From assembly GCF_018399035.1 (NCBI RefSeq), contig NZ_CP073760.1, positions 4,588,501-4,652,500 on the forward strand: a stretch of 64,000 nucleotides of DNA. The letters are read 5' to 3'. The notes beneath the pieces were generated by a model. That model was not told where the DNA came from. It ran no database searches and was given only the letters and a program-made list of their open reading frames with translations. The first letter of the stretch is position 1; every line of letters begins with the position of its first letter. A program made the position numbers and the translations under genes. This DNA comes from Thiocapsa sp. Lineage in GTDB: Bacteria > Pseudomonadota > Gammaproteobacteria > Chromatiales > Chromatiaceae. Shown piece after piece: positions 24,291 to 32,606 of the stretch.

Positions 24291-25049
24291 ATGAGCAAGA
24301 TCCATTTCATCGGCGGCGAGAAGGGCGGAGTCGGCAAGTCGGTGCTGGCCCGCCTGCTCGCGCAGCATCATATCGACAACAACCAACCCTTTACGGTCTT
24401 CGACACCGATCAATCCCATGGGGCCATGCTGCGCTTTTACGGCGACTACTCCAGATCCGTCCTACTCGACGCCTTCGAGGATGCCGATCAATTGATGGAG
24501 GCCGCGCTTGCCGCGCCCCGGAATGTGCTGGTGGACCTGGCCGCCCAGACCTCGGCACCCTTGTTCCGCTGGATCGATCAGAACGATTTTCTGACGCTTG
24601 CCGCAGACGAAGGGGTTGGAGTGGTCTTCTGGCATGTCATGGACGACGGTGCCGACGGTATCGGCCTGCTCCAGCGACTCATCGAGCGTTACGGTGAGGC
24701 GGCAGACTATGTCGTCGTGCAGAACTACGGTCGCGGAAAGGATTTTTCCACGTTCCGGAGCTCTCCGGCGCGAGCGGCCGCCGAGGCCGTCGGTGCCCGT
24801 TTCATCGAGCTCCCCGAGCTGCACGCGGCCACCATGCGCAAGGTCGATCACCTGGCGGCGAGCTTCTGGGCCGCCGGCCAGAGCCGACCGGGCGGGTTGG
24901 GTCTGATGGATCGCCAGCGTCTCAAGGTCTGGATGCGCAAGGCCAACGAGCAGATCGCCTCCTTGGGTCCGGTGCTCGCCGTGCAGCCGCCGTCCGAGTC
25001 CGTTCAGGAGTGGTTGACGGGCGTGTTGGACGAGACGTCGCCCGGCTGA
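24291..25049 (+). CDS. ParA/MinD-like P-loop ATPase, orphan
   Basis: The 252-residue protein starts with a deviant Walker A, HFIGGEKGGVGKSVLARLL, whose signature lysine in KGGVGKS marks the ParA/MinD group. VFDTDQSHGAML is a Walker A' region and VLVDLAAQTSA fits Walker B. Such ATPases position plasmids, chromosomes, chemoreceptor arrays or other cargo, or serve mobilisation. There is no ParB, centromere-like repeat or cargo gene beside it, so the cargo is unknown. It stands alone about 120 bp upstream of ftsK on the same strand. Confidence 0.82.
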   Translation: MSKIHFIGGEKGGVGKSVLARLLAQHHIDNNQPFTVFDTDQSHGAMLRFYGDYSRSVLLDAFEDADQLMEAALAAPRNVLVDLAAQTSAPLFRWIDQNDFLTLAADEGVGVVFWHVMDDGADGIGLLQRLIERYGEAADYVVVQNYGRGKDFSTFRSSPARAAAEAVGARFIELPELHAATMRKVDHLAASFWAAGQSRPGGLGLMDRQRLKVWMRKANEQIASLGPVLAVQPPSESVQEWLTGVLDETSPG

Positions 25050-25170
25050 CCGCATAACCGGTGCGCCTATCGCTCTGATTCAGGCGGGATTCAGGCGAAT
25101 TCAGCCATCGAAACTACCCTAAGAAGCGCCGTCAACGGTATCATGGGGAGCCAAAATTTCGGAGAGAGTC

Positions 25171-27717
25171 ATGGCGCAGGCGACACGATACGGGCAGTTG
25201 ACGTTCAGCGACCACGTGGAGCGCGCGCTCCGCGAGGGCGCCATGTGGACCCTCATGGTCGTGGCGCTGTATCTGGTGCTCGCCTTGGCCAGCTACTCCC
25301 CGGATGACCCGGGCTGGTCCTACGTGGGCGACGTCTCGCAGGTCAGCAACTCGGCCGGACGGGCCGGCGCCTGGTTTGCCGATGTCACGCTCTTTCTGTT
25401 CGGGTTCTTCGCCTATCTGCTCCCGGTGATGGTCGGCTGGAGCGCCTGGCTGGTGTTCCGCGGTCGCGGCGAGGAGCCGGCGCCGCGGACCTGGATCCTG
25501 GCGCTGCGCTGGATCGGGTTCTTCATCACCATCGTTGCCGGCTGCGGATATGCCGCGATCCATCTCGCCGAGCTCGGCGCCCATCTCCCGAACGGGGCCG
25601 GCGGCGGTCTGGGCCTGCTCGTCAGCGGCAACATGCGCGCCGCCTTCAATACCAGGGGGACCGATCTGCTGCTCGGTGGTGCCCTTTTGGTCGGGTTCAC
25701 GCTCTTCTCCGGGATCTCCTGGCTGAAGGTGGTCGACACGACGGGTGCTGCCGTTCTGCAGGCTGCGGGCTGGTTCGCGAATGTCGTGCAGGGTGCGGCG
25801 ACGGGCCTGGTGTTGCGTCGACAGGCTGCGGCAGCTGAGGAGTCGAGCGGGCTTCCCGAGGCATTGAATCTGATCGACGACCCCACGCAATCGGATGGAC
25901 AATCGATGCTTTCGCGTCTGCAGGACGCGGCCGGCTCCGCGGTAACCGGCGCGGAAGCGCCGGGGCGCGAGCCCGGCGGGCGGCTCGGGCGTCGTCGTTT
26001 CGAGGGGGTTCCGCGGCGTGTGCGGGAGGCCATGGCAGAGCCCGAGACCCTGTCGCTCGAGGATCTCAAGCGCGGTCAGAAGCCCGTGCCGGCGGCGGCA
26101 CCGCGGATCAAGACGGCACCGCGTCCGGTGACCCGACCTGAGCCGCCGGTCCCGGTCAAACAGACCCCTTCGGTACAGGCCGCTTCCGCCGCCCAGATCG
26201 CAGCCGGTCGGACCGACGAGCTCAGTCTCCCGCCGCTCGACCTGCTGGATCAGCCGCGTCCGAGCGGCCGAGCCTACTCGGACGAGCAGATCGAGGATCT
26301 CTCGCGACAGGTCGAGCTCAAGCTCGCCGATTTCGGGGTCCAGGTCCAGGTCGTGGCCGTCTACCCCGGTCCGGTCGTCACGCTCTTCGAGCTGGAGCTT
26401 GCACCCGGCATCAAGGTCAGCAAGATCACCGGACTGGCGAAGGATCTGGCCCGCGCACTCTCGACCATCAGCGTGCGCGTGGTCGAGGTCATCCCGGGCA
26501 AGTCGGTGATCGGCATCGAGATCCCCAACCAGCAGCGCGAGACGGTCTTTCTGCGCCAAACCTTCGGCTCGGCGACCTATCAGGACGCCAAGTCACCCCT
26601 GACCTTGGGCCTGGGCAGCGATATCTCCGGTCTGCCCGTGGTCGTGGATCTGGCCAAGATGCCGCACGTGCTCATCGCCGGCACGACCGGCTCGGGTAAG
26701 TCGGTCGCCATCAACGTCATGATCCTCAGCCTGCTCTACAAGGCAGGGCCGCAGGACGTGCGGCTCATCATGGTCGATCCGAAGATGCTCGAGCTCTCGG
26801 TCTACGAGGGCATCCCGCATCTGTTGACACCCGTCGTCACGGACATGAAGGAGGCGGCCAACGCGCTGCGCTGGTGTGTCGGGGAGATGGAACGTCGCTA
26901 TCGCCTGATGGCGAAGCTCGGGGTGCGCAATATCGGCGGTTACAACCGCCAAATCGCCGATGCGGCGGCACAGGGCAGCACCATCCCGGACCCTACCATC
27001 GCGGCCGATTTCGCCGCCGAGCAGGGTGTCGAGGTGCCGGCGCTGGAGCATCTGCCCTATATCGTCGTGGTGATCGACGAGCTGGCGGACATGATGATGG
27101 TGGTCGGCAAGAAGGTGGAAGAGCTGATCGCGCGTCTGGCACAGAAGGCGCGAGCCTCCGGGATTCATCTCTTGCTCGCGACCCAGCGCCCGTCGGTCGA
27201 TGTGCTGACCGGGCTCATCAAGGCCAACATCCCGACCCGGATCGCCTTCCAAGTCTCCTCGCGCATCGACTCGCGCACCGTGCTGGACCAGATGGGCGCC
27301 GAGCAGCTGCTCGGCAACGGCGACATGCTCTATCTGCCGCCCGGCGGGAACATCCCGCAGCGCGTGCACGGCGCCTTCGTCGACGATCACGAGGTCCATC
27401 GGATCGTCGAGCACCTCAAGCAGTTCGGTGCGCCCGCGTATCTGCAGGATGTGCTGCGCGAGCCGACCGAAGTGCTCCCGGGCATCGACCCCGAGCCGCG
27501 CGGCGACACCGAGGACACGGATCCCCTGTTCGACGAGGCGGTCCAGATCGTCGTGGAAAGCAGACGCGCCTCCATCTCGGGGGTACAGCGGCGTTTGAAG
27601 ATCGGCTACAACCGAGCCGCGCGAATGATCGAGGAGATGGAGCGGATCGGGATCGTGGGCGCGGCGGAGACCAACGGAAACCGCGAGGTCTTGGCGCCGC
27701 CGCCGATCGAGGATTGA
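25171..27717 (+). CDS. ftsK: DNA translocase FtsK
   Basis: This 848-residue septal motor pumps chromosomal DNA toward dif during division. The N-terminus (to about residue 190) has four hydrophobic segments, including MWTLMVVALYLVLALASY and LFLFGFFAYLLPVMVGW. A proline/alanine-rich linker follows, then the alpha/beta motor with Walker A AGTTGSGKS (about 503-511) and Walker B YIVVVIDELADMMM (about 630). The C-terminal gamma winged helix that reads KOPS sites is at about 785-845 (ISGVQRRLKIGYNRAARMIEEM). The linker is short compared with E. coli FtsK, as in many relatives. Start supported by GGAGAG eight bases upstream. Confidence 0.96.
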   Translation: MAQATRYGQLTFSDHVERALREGAMWTLMVVALYLVLALASYSPDDPGWSYVGDVSQVSNSAGRAGAWFADVTLFLFGFFAYLLPVMVGWSAWLVFRGRGEEPAPRTWILALRWIGFFITIVAGCGYAAIHLAELGAHLPNGAGGGLGLLVSGNMRAAFNTRGTDLLLGGALLVGFTLFSGISWLKVVDTTGAAVLQAAGWFANVVQGAATGLVLRRQAAAAEESSGLPEALNLIDDPTQSDGQSMLSRLQDAAGSAVTGAEAPGREPGGRLGRRRFEGVPRRVREAMAEPETLSLEDLKRGQKPVPAAAPRIKTAPRPVTRPEPPVPVKQTPSVQAASAAQIAAGRTDELSLPPLDLLDQPRPSGRAYSDEQIEDLSRQVELKLADFGVQVQVVAVYPGPVVTLFELELAPGIKVSKITGLAKDLARALSTISVRVVEVIPGKSVIGIEIPNQQRETVFLRQTFGSATYQDAKSPLTLGLGSDISGLPVVVDLAKMPHVLIAGTTGSGKSVAINVMILSLLYKAGPQDVRLIMVDPKMLELSVYEGIPHLLTPVVTDMKEAANALRWCVGEMERRYRLMAKLGVRNIGGYNRQIADAAAQGSTIPDPTIAADFAAEQGVEVPALEHLPYIVVVIDELADMMMVVGKKVEELIARLAQKARASGIHLLLATQRPSVDVLTGLIKANIPTRIAFQVSSRIDSRTVLDQMGAEQLLGNGDMLYLPPGGNIPQRVHGAFVDDHEVHRIVEHLKQFGAPAYLQDVLREPTEVLPGIDPEPRGDTEDTDPLFDEAVQIVVESRRASISGVQRRLKIGYNRAARMIEEMERIGIVGAAETNGNREVLAPPPIED

Positions 27718-27721
27718 GGTC

Positions 27722-27756
27722 GGGTTCGGGGTTCAGGGTTCGGGGTTCGGGGTTGA
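27722..27756. repeat. Short heptamer array (GGGTTCG)n after ftsK
   Basis: Five head-to-tail units (GGGTTCG, GGGTTCA, GGGTTCG, GGGTTCG, GGGTTGA) begin four bases after the ftsK stop. It is the reverse complement of the heptamer upstream of hoxH. Confidence 0.85.
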
Positions 27757-27922
27757 CCAGCACTCGCGACACCGCTTCGCGGCGTTGCGAGTCTCCTCGG
27801 CGCTCTGCGCCACGTCGCCTGTCTTTGACTTGAGCTCCGTCGTCGATGCCGGTTCCACCGATAGAATCTTTGGCGTTTTTTCGTGTCTCTGGTGGTTTCA
27901 TTCGCAGTATTCAGGACTTCAT

Positions 27923-28630
27923 ATGACAGATTTCATTCCCTTGATTAATCGGTTCGGGCATCGCCCGAGGCATCTCGGTAACCTTGGTCAATCATCGCGC
28001 TTGCGCGTTGTCGTGCTCGCCTTGCTCCTGCCGTTGATCCTTCTGTCCGGGATTGCGACCGCAAATGCCGCCGAGGGCGCAAAGCGGGTCAACGACTATC
28101 TCGCCGGACTCGGCAGTCTGCGCGCCGAGTTCGAGCAGTTCACCTTCAATGCCGAGCGGACTCGGATGATGGAGTCGCGCGGCACCCTTTATCTGCAACG
28201 CCCCGGCCGTTTCCGCTGGGAGTACAGCACCCCGAATCGACAGGTCATCATCGCCGACGGCAGTCGGGTTTATCTCCACGACTTGGAGCTCAAGCAAGTC
28301 TCGCATCAAAGTCAGAACCGCGCGCTGAGCGGGACCCCGGCCCTGCTGCTTGCCGACGGCGGTCCGATCGAGACGCACTTCGAGGCGTCGCCGATCGAAA
28401 GCACGGACGGCCGGACCTGGGTCGAGCTGATTCCCAAAGCTCAGGACACCGACGTGGTTCGGATCGAGCTTGGATTCGGCAAAGACAACCTGGAGAGCCT
28501 CATCATGGAGGACAGCTTCGGACAGACGACCCGGCTGAATTTCACGGGTGCGGAGCGCAACGCCAAGCTGAGTCCGGATCTGTTCAAGATTGAACAGGGG
28601 GCGATGGACGATTTCCTGTCCTTCGACTGA
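27923..28630 (+). CDS. lolA: Outer-membrane lipoprotein carrier LolA
   Basis: LolA is the periplasmic chaperone that ferries lipoproteins from LolCDE to LolB. The 235-residue precursor starts at ATG 27923 with AGGA six bases upstream. A rather long basic N-region of about 27 residues precedes the hydrophobic VVVLALLLPLILLSGIATANA, with cleavage likely after ANA. The mature part shows LGSLRAEFEQFTF, SRGTLYLQRPGRFRWEY and IIADGSRVYLHDLELKQVS, which are LolA hallmarks. The position between ftsK and rarA is the usual gammaproteobacterial order. Confidence 0.93.
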   Translation: MTDFIPLINRFGHRPRHLGNLGQSSRLRVVVLALLLPLILLSGIATANAAEGAKRVNDYLAGLGSLRAEFEQFTFNAERTRMMESRGTLYLQRPGRFRWEYSTPNRQVIIADGSRVYLHDLELKQVSHQSQNRALSGTPALLLADGGPIETHFEASPIESTDGRTWVELIPKAQDTDVVRIELGFGKDNLESLIMEDSFGQTTRLNFTGAERNAKLSPDLFKIEQGAMDDFLSFD

Positions 28631-28715
28631 AGCGCGCCTCGGTACGACATGTGCTGTTTGGTGTCTGGGTCGACCTTGCGGATCTCAACGGGCGTCGGCG
28701 CAGGCGAGCTTCGGA

Positions 28716-30008
28716 ATGACTGATGCGCCACTCGCCGAGCGGATGCGCCCGGCAACGTTGGACGGATTCTTCGGTCAGCAGCACCTGCTTGCGCCGGGTA
28801 AGCCGCTGCGTGGGGCGATCGAATCGGGACAACTCCATTCGATGATCTTCTGGGGGCCGCCCGGCTCCGGTAAGACCACGCTTGCGCGCCTCATCTCGGG
28901 TGTCTCGGGTGCGCGCTTCCTGAGTCTGTCCGCCGTTCTTGCGGGCGTGAAGGACATCCGTGACGCGGTTGCCACGGCGCGGACGGTGCGCGATCTGGAG
29001 CAGCGACCCACACTGCTCTTCATCGACGAGGTGCACCGTTTCAACAAGGCCCAGCAGGACGCCTTTCTGCCGCATGTCGAAGACGGCACCCTGACCTTCA
29101 TCGGGGCCACGACCGAGAATCCGTCCTTCGCGTTGAACAACGCACTGCTGTCGCGTGCACGGGTCTATCTGCTTCATGCCTTGGAGACGGAGGACATCGA
29201 GCGCGTCCTGGCGCGCGCCCTCGCGGACCCGGTTCAGGGGCTCGGCGATCGTGGGTTGCGTCTGTCCGAGGAGGCCGCCACTCTGCTTGCGGGCAGCGCC
29301 GACGGCGATGCCCGCCGGGCGCTGAATCTGCTCGAATTGGCGACCCGGATGACGGCGGGCGAGGAGATTACATCGGCGACCGTCGCGGAGGTGATCGCCG
29401 GCAGCGTGCGACGCTTCGACAAGGGCGGGGACATCTTCTACGACCAGATCTCGGCGTTGCATAAGTCGGTACGCGGATCGGACCCGAACGCCGCCCTCTA
29501 TTGGCTGGCGCGAATGATCGACGGCGGCTGCGATCCGCTCTACGTGGCGCGGCGCATCGTGCGGATGGCGAGCGAGGACATCGGCAACGCCGACCCGCGT
29601 GCACTGGACCTGGCGCTCAACGCCTGGGAGGCGCAAGAGCGGCTCGGCTCCCCGGAAGGCGAGCTGGCACTTGCCCAGGCGGTCGTCTATTTGGCCTGCG
29701 CTGCCAAGAGCAACGCAGTCTATCTGGCCTGGAACGCGGCCCTCGCGGATGCGCGCTCGTCCGGCTCGCTGGATGTCCCGGTCCATCTGCGCAATGCCCC
29801 GACCAAGCTGCTCAAAGAGCTGGGACATGGACGGGCTTATCGCTATGCCCACGACGAGCCCGAGGGATATGCGGCCGGCGAGACCTATCTCCCGGATGCC
29901 TTGGCGGGGCGACGCTATTACAGGCCGGTCGATCGCGGCCTGGAGATCCGCATCCGCGAGAAGCTGGAGCGTCTCGATGCGCTGGACGAGGCAGCGGGAC
30001 GCGACTGA
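28716..30008 (+). CDS. rarA: Replication-associated recombination protein RarA (MgsA)
   Basis: This 430-residue AAA+ ATPase acts at stalled replication forks and interacts with SSB. Walker A is WGPPGSGKTTLARL (about 46-59), Walker B LLFIDEVHRFNKAQQD, sensor 1 FIGATTENPSF, and the C-terminal tetramerisation part has DPLYVARRIVRMASEDIG and LPDALAGRRYYRP. The ATG at 28716 gives the usual N-terminus, LAERMRPATLDGFFGQQHLL; an upstream in-frame start overlaps lolA and adds unrelated sequence. It completes the ftsK-lolA-rarA group; serS and crcB, often next, are absent. Confidence 0.95.
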   Translation: MTDAPLAERMRPATLDGFFGQQHLLAPGKPLRGAIESGQLHSMIFWGPPGSGKTTLARLISGVSGARFLSLSAVLAGVKDIRDAVATARTVRDLEQRPTLLFIDEVHRFNKAQQDAFLPHVEDGTLTFIGATTENPSFALNNALLSRARVYLLHALETEDIERVLARALADPVQGLGDRGLRLSEEAATLLAGSADGDARRALNLLELATRMTAGEEITSATVAEVIAGSVRRFDKGGDIFYDQISALHKSVRGSDPNAALYWLARMIDGGCDPLYVARRIVRMASEDIGNADPRALDLALNAWEAQERLGSPEGELALAQAVVYLACAAKSNAVYLAWNAALADARSSGSLDVPVHLRNAPTKLLKELGHGRAYRYAHDEPEGYAAGETYLPDALAGRRYYRPVDRGLEIRIREKLERLDALDEAAGRD

Positions 30009-30021
30009 ACGTGGCGCTATC

Positions 30022-30051
30022 GTGTAGGGGCGACTGAAGTCGCCCCTACAC
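30022..30051. repeat. Perfect palindromic element after rarA
   Basis: GTGTAGGGGCGACT and AGTCGCCCCTACAC form a perfect 14 bp stem around GA. It ends the plus-strand group 13 bp after rarA and faces the minus-strand host-attachment gene. Without a T run it looks more like a REP-type palindrome than a simple terminator, though it may end transcripts from both sides. Confidence 0.6.
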
Positions 30052-30123
30052 GCCTCGAAGACGACTGCCGATGGTGGCCGCCGGGGGTACCGATACCCGG
30101 ATCAGTCCCCGGGTTACCCCGCT

Positions 30124-30555
30124 TCAAAGAAAATCCGGAAGGCTCTTGCGGATCGCCTCGGGGCTATGGGTCGTCAAGTTCTTGTCGATCTCCCCCGCGA
30201 TCAGCTGTTTGAGCGAAGGGGACTGATGTTTGCGCAGCATCCCCAGGAAAGCCGGAGCAGCGATGACGTAAAGCTTCTGCAGCTCTCCTTTGTTGCGGGC
30301 GCTCTCCAGCGTCTCGCAGACCAAGCCGGCGAAGCGCTCGGCATTCTCCTGCTTGTGCGCCTCTTCGCCGTTGATACCGTGAGCCCCCGACATGGGGTCG
30401 TGGCCTCGACCGCCCTTGTCGGTTGTCAGATCGCCCTCGTGAAGCCGGCCTTCCGGGAAGGTCAGCGTGTGGATCTCGCGCAGCGCGCCTGCCGATTTCT
30501 CTGTGGCGAAGATGCGTGCGCGGCTGTTGTCGGCGGCCAGTATCCAAGTCAACAT
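30124..30555 (-). CDS. Host-attachment protein family (PF10116-like)
   Basis: The 143-residue protein matches the family first named from Agrobacterium attachment mutants and related to archaeal release-factor eRF1 domain 2 folds. It begins TWILAADNSRARIFATEK and carries the family's FAGLVCETLESARN and LYVIAAPAFLGMLRKH blocks, ending KNLTTHSPEAIRKSLP. The molecular role is not known and the name should not be taken literally. It is monocistronic. Confidence 0.85.
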   Translation of the reverse strand: MLTWILAADNSRARIFATEKSAGALREIHTLTFPEGRLHEGDLTTDKGGRGHDPMSGAHGINGEEAHKQENAERFAGLVCETLESARNKGELQKLYVIAAPAFLGMLRKHQSPSLKQLIAGEIDKNLTTHSPEAIRKSLPDFL

Positions 30556-30698
30556 GATGTCGTCTTACTCCCGTGCTGAGCCCGACCGCGACGCGGTCGG
30601 AGCCTTGGCTGAGACGGGACGATGGTCTTTGCGATGTGGGGTCATGCGTCGCTGCACCCGCTCCCGTCCCTTTCAGTGTAACAGGCCCGTCACGGAAA

Positions 30699-31145
30699 TC
30701 AGTGGCCCGGTCGACTCCCGCCGGCAGCGCGTTCGACGCACTCGAGGTAGCTCGCGGCGTCGAAGGGTGCCTGGCTGCGTTGCAGCGTCCAGAGCGCCTC
30801 GGCGAGGCATTCCATGATGCGGTGCTCGGTTTCGTGCGGGTCGCCGGTGGTCTGCATGAGACGGCTGTAGAGCCCACGGATACCTGCAGGCTGATCGACG
30901 CTCAACTGCTCGAGGATGGCGATATGCAGTCCCATGTGCAGGAATGGATTGGATTTGCCGTGCTCGGGGAGATAGTCGCGCTCCAGGGTCGTCTCGCTAT
31001 CGGTCATGAGACGGTGATATTCGGGGTGACGGCGCAGGACCTCGACGATCTGCGCCTCGACCGGCTCCAGGGGTTGCCCGGCTTGGGCCTTCTCCCAGGC
31101 TGTGATGAAGGTGCGACGATGGCTTTCACGGTCGTTTGCGAACAT
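30699..31145 (-). CDS. DUF1841 family protein
   Basis: The 148-residue protein starts at ATG 31145 with FANDRESHRRTFITAWEKAQAG and continues PLEPVEAQIVEVLRRHPEYH, the pattern of the DUF1841 family, which usually opens with such a start. The middle LHMGLHIAILEQLSVDQPAGI is also typical. A longer frame would overlap nth. Function is unknown. It is 88 bp downstream of nth on the same strand and probably co-transcribed with it, a pairing seen in other gammaproteobacteria. Confidence 0.8.
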   Translation of the reverse strand: MFANDRESHRRTFITAWEKAQAGQPLEPVEAQIVEVLRRHPEYHRLMTDSETTLERDYLPEHGKSNPFLHMGLHIAILEQLSVDQPAGIRGLYSRLMQTTGDPHETEHRIMECLAEALWTLQRSQAPFDAASYLECVERAAGGSRPGH

Positions 31146-31233
31146 GGCGTCGAGGTTCTCGAAGGGGTGTAGTGGATTCGGACTCGGTGCAGCGGCTTTG
31201 AGGGGGCCTGTGGTGATTGCGTTCGATCTTGCG

Positions 31234-31872
31234 TCACGGCGGCGGCGTCTTGTCCCGATAGTCGCAGAGATCGGCGATCGGACATTCGGGGCAGCGCGGT
31301 TGACGTGCGAGGCAGACATAGCGTCCGTGCAGGATCAGCCAGTGATGGGCGTCCTTCAGAAAGACCTTGGGGACATGGCGCAGCAATGCTTGCTCGACCG
31401 CGAGCGGGGTCTTTCCGGGTGCGAGGCCGGTGCGATTGGACACGCGGAAGATATGGGTGTCGACGGCCATCGTGGGCTCGCCGTAGGCGGTATTGAGAAC
31501 CACGTTGGCCGTCTTGCGTCCGACGCCGGGGAGCGCCTCCAGGGCCTTGCGCGCGCGCGGGACCTGCCCGCCGTGCTCCGCGATCAGGATCGCGCAGGTC
31601 TTGATGATATTCGCCGCCTTGCTGTTGAAGAGTCCGATGGTTCGGATGTGCGTCTTGAGGTCATCTTCGCCGAGGGCGAGCATCCTCTCGGCCGTATCGG
31701 CCACCGCGAACAGGCCAGCCGTGGCCTTGTTGACCCCCTTATCGGTCGCCTGTGCCGACAAGATCACTGCCACCAGAAGCTCGAAGGGCGTGCGATACAC
31801 CAATTCGGTCGTCGGCGCCGGGTTGGCGGCGCGAAGACGCTCGAAGATAAGACGGCGCTTTTCCTTGTTCAT
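31234..31872 (-). CDS. nth: Endonuclease III (DNA glycosylase/AP lyase)
   Basis: Nth removes oxidised pyrimidines. The 212-residue protein keeps the helix-hairpin-helix LPGVGRKTANVV with catalytic Lys120, the catalytic Asp138 in VDTHIFRVSNR, and the [4Fe-4S] ligands Cys187, 194, 197 and 203 (CLARQPRCPECPIADLC), at the same numbering as the E. coli enzyme. It is divergent from lexA with only 62 bp between the starts. A LexA box lies in this gap and may also influence nth, though nth is not a classical SOS gene. Confidence 0.96.
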   Translation of the reverse strand: MNKEKRRLIFERLRAANPAPTTELVYRTPFELLVAVILSAQATDKGVNKATAGLFAVADTAERMLALGEDDLKTHIRTIGLFNSKAANIIKTCAILIAEHGGQVPRARKALEALPGVGRKTANVVLNTAYGEPTMAVDTHIFRVSNRTGLAPGKTPLAVEQALLRHVPKVFLKDAHHWLILHGRYVCLARQPRCPECPIADLCDYRDKTPPP

Positions 31873-31892
31873 CGATGGATAATCCCGCAGGA

Positions 31893-31908
31893 CTGTCTAA
31901 AATAACAG
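31893..31908. promoter_or_regulatory. LexA box (SOS operator) between nth and lexA
   Basis: CTGT-ctaaaata-ACAG matches the gammaproteobacterial LexA operator CTGT-N8-ACAG exactly, with the usual AT-rich centre. It lies 26 bp before the lexA start codon and 20 bp before the nth start. It should mediate lexA autorepression. Confidence 0.85.
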
Positions 31909-31934
31909 CCCACTTCGTCGAGCGATTTTCCGAC

Positions 31935-32606
31935 ATGAGCGATGACCTGACCCCTCGGCAGCGGCAGATCCTGGAGTTGATCAGGTCTCACATCCGCAAA
32001 ACCGGGGTTCCGCCGACACGCGCGGAGATCGCCCGGACCTTCGGTTTTCGTTCCGCCAACGCGGCCGAAGATCATCTACGCGCCTTGGCGCGGCACGGTG
32101 CGATCGAGCTGACGCGGGGTCGCTCGCGCGGCATCCGGCTGATCGATGATGCGCGCCTTTCCCGGGAGGCAGAGCTCCCGATCATCGGGCGTGTCGCCGC
32201 CGGCAGTCCGATCCTCGCCGCTGCGCATATCGAGGATCTCTGTCCGATCAACCCGGACCTGTTTCATCCCCGCGCGGACTATCTGTTGCGGGTTCGCGGC
32301 AGCAGCATGCGCGATGCGGGCATCCTCGACGGCGATCTTTTGGCGGTCCATGCCACCTCGCAGGTGTGCGACGGCCAGATCGTGGTGGCGCGTTTGGGCG
32401 ACGAGGTGACGGTCAAGCGTCTGCGTCGGCACGGCAACGGGTCGGACCGGGTGTATTTGTTGCCGGAGAATCCGAGCTTCGAGCCGATCTCGGTCGATCT
32501 GCGCACGCAAGAGCTGGTCATCGAAGGATTGGGGGTCGGCGTGCTTCGGTGTTTCGCGAGCGGTAAGGCTCAAGGTACGACCAGCGTCACTCCGGGCATG
32601 AGTTGA
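31935..32606 (+). CDS. lexA: SOS repressor LexA
   Basis: The 223-residue repressor has the winged-helix DNA-binding domain first (LTPRQRQILELIRSHI, PTRAEIARTFGFRSANAAEDHLRAL) and the self-cleaving peptidase domain second. The scissile Ala89-Gly90 bond is in GRVAAGSPI, the nucleophile is Ser124 in RGSSM, and the general base is Lys161 in VTVKRL. The ATG at 31935 gives the normal N-terminus. The last 37 bases overlap, tail to tail, the end of the LysM gene. The recognition helix suits the CTGT-N8-ACAG box upstream. Confidence 0.95.
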   Translation: MSDDLTPRQRQILELIRSHIRKTGVPPTRAEIARTFGFRSANAAEDHLRALARHGAIELTRGRSRGIRLIDDARLSREAELPIIGRVAAGSPILAAAHIEDLCPINPDLFHPRADYLLRVRGSSMRDAGILDGDLLAVHATSQVCDGQIVVARLGDEVTVKRLRRHGNGSDRVYLLPENPSFEPISVDLRTQELVIEGLGVGVLRCFASGKAQGTTSVTPGMS

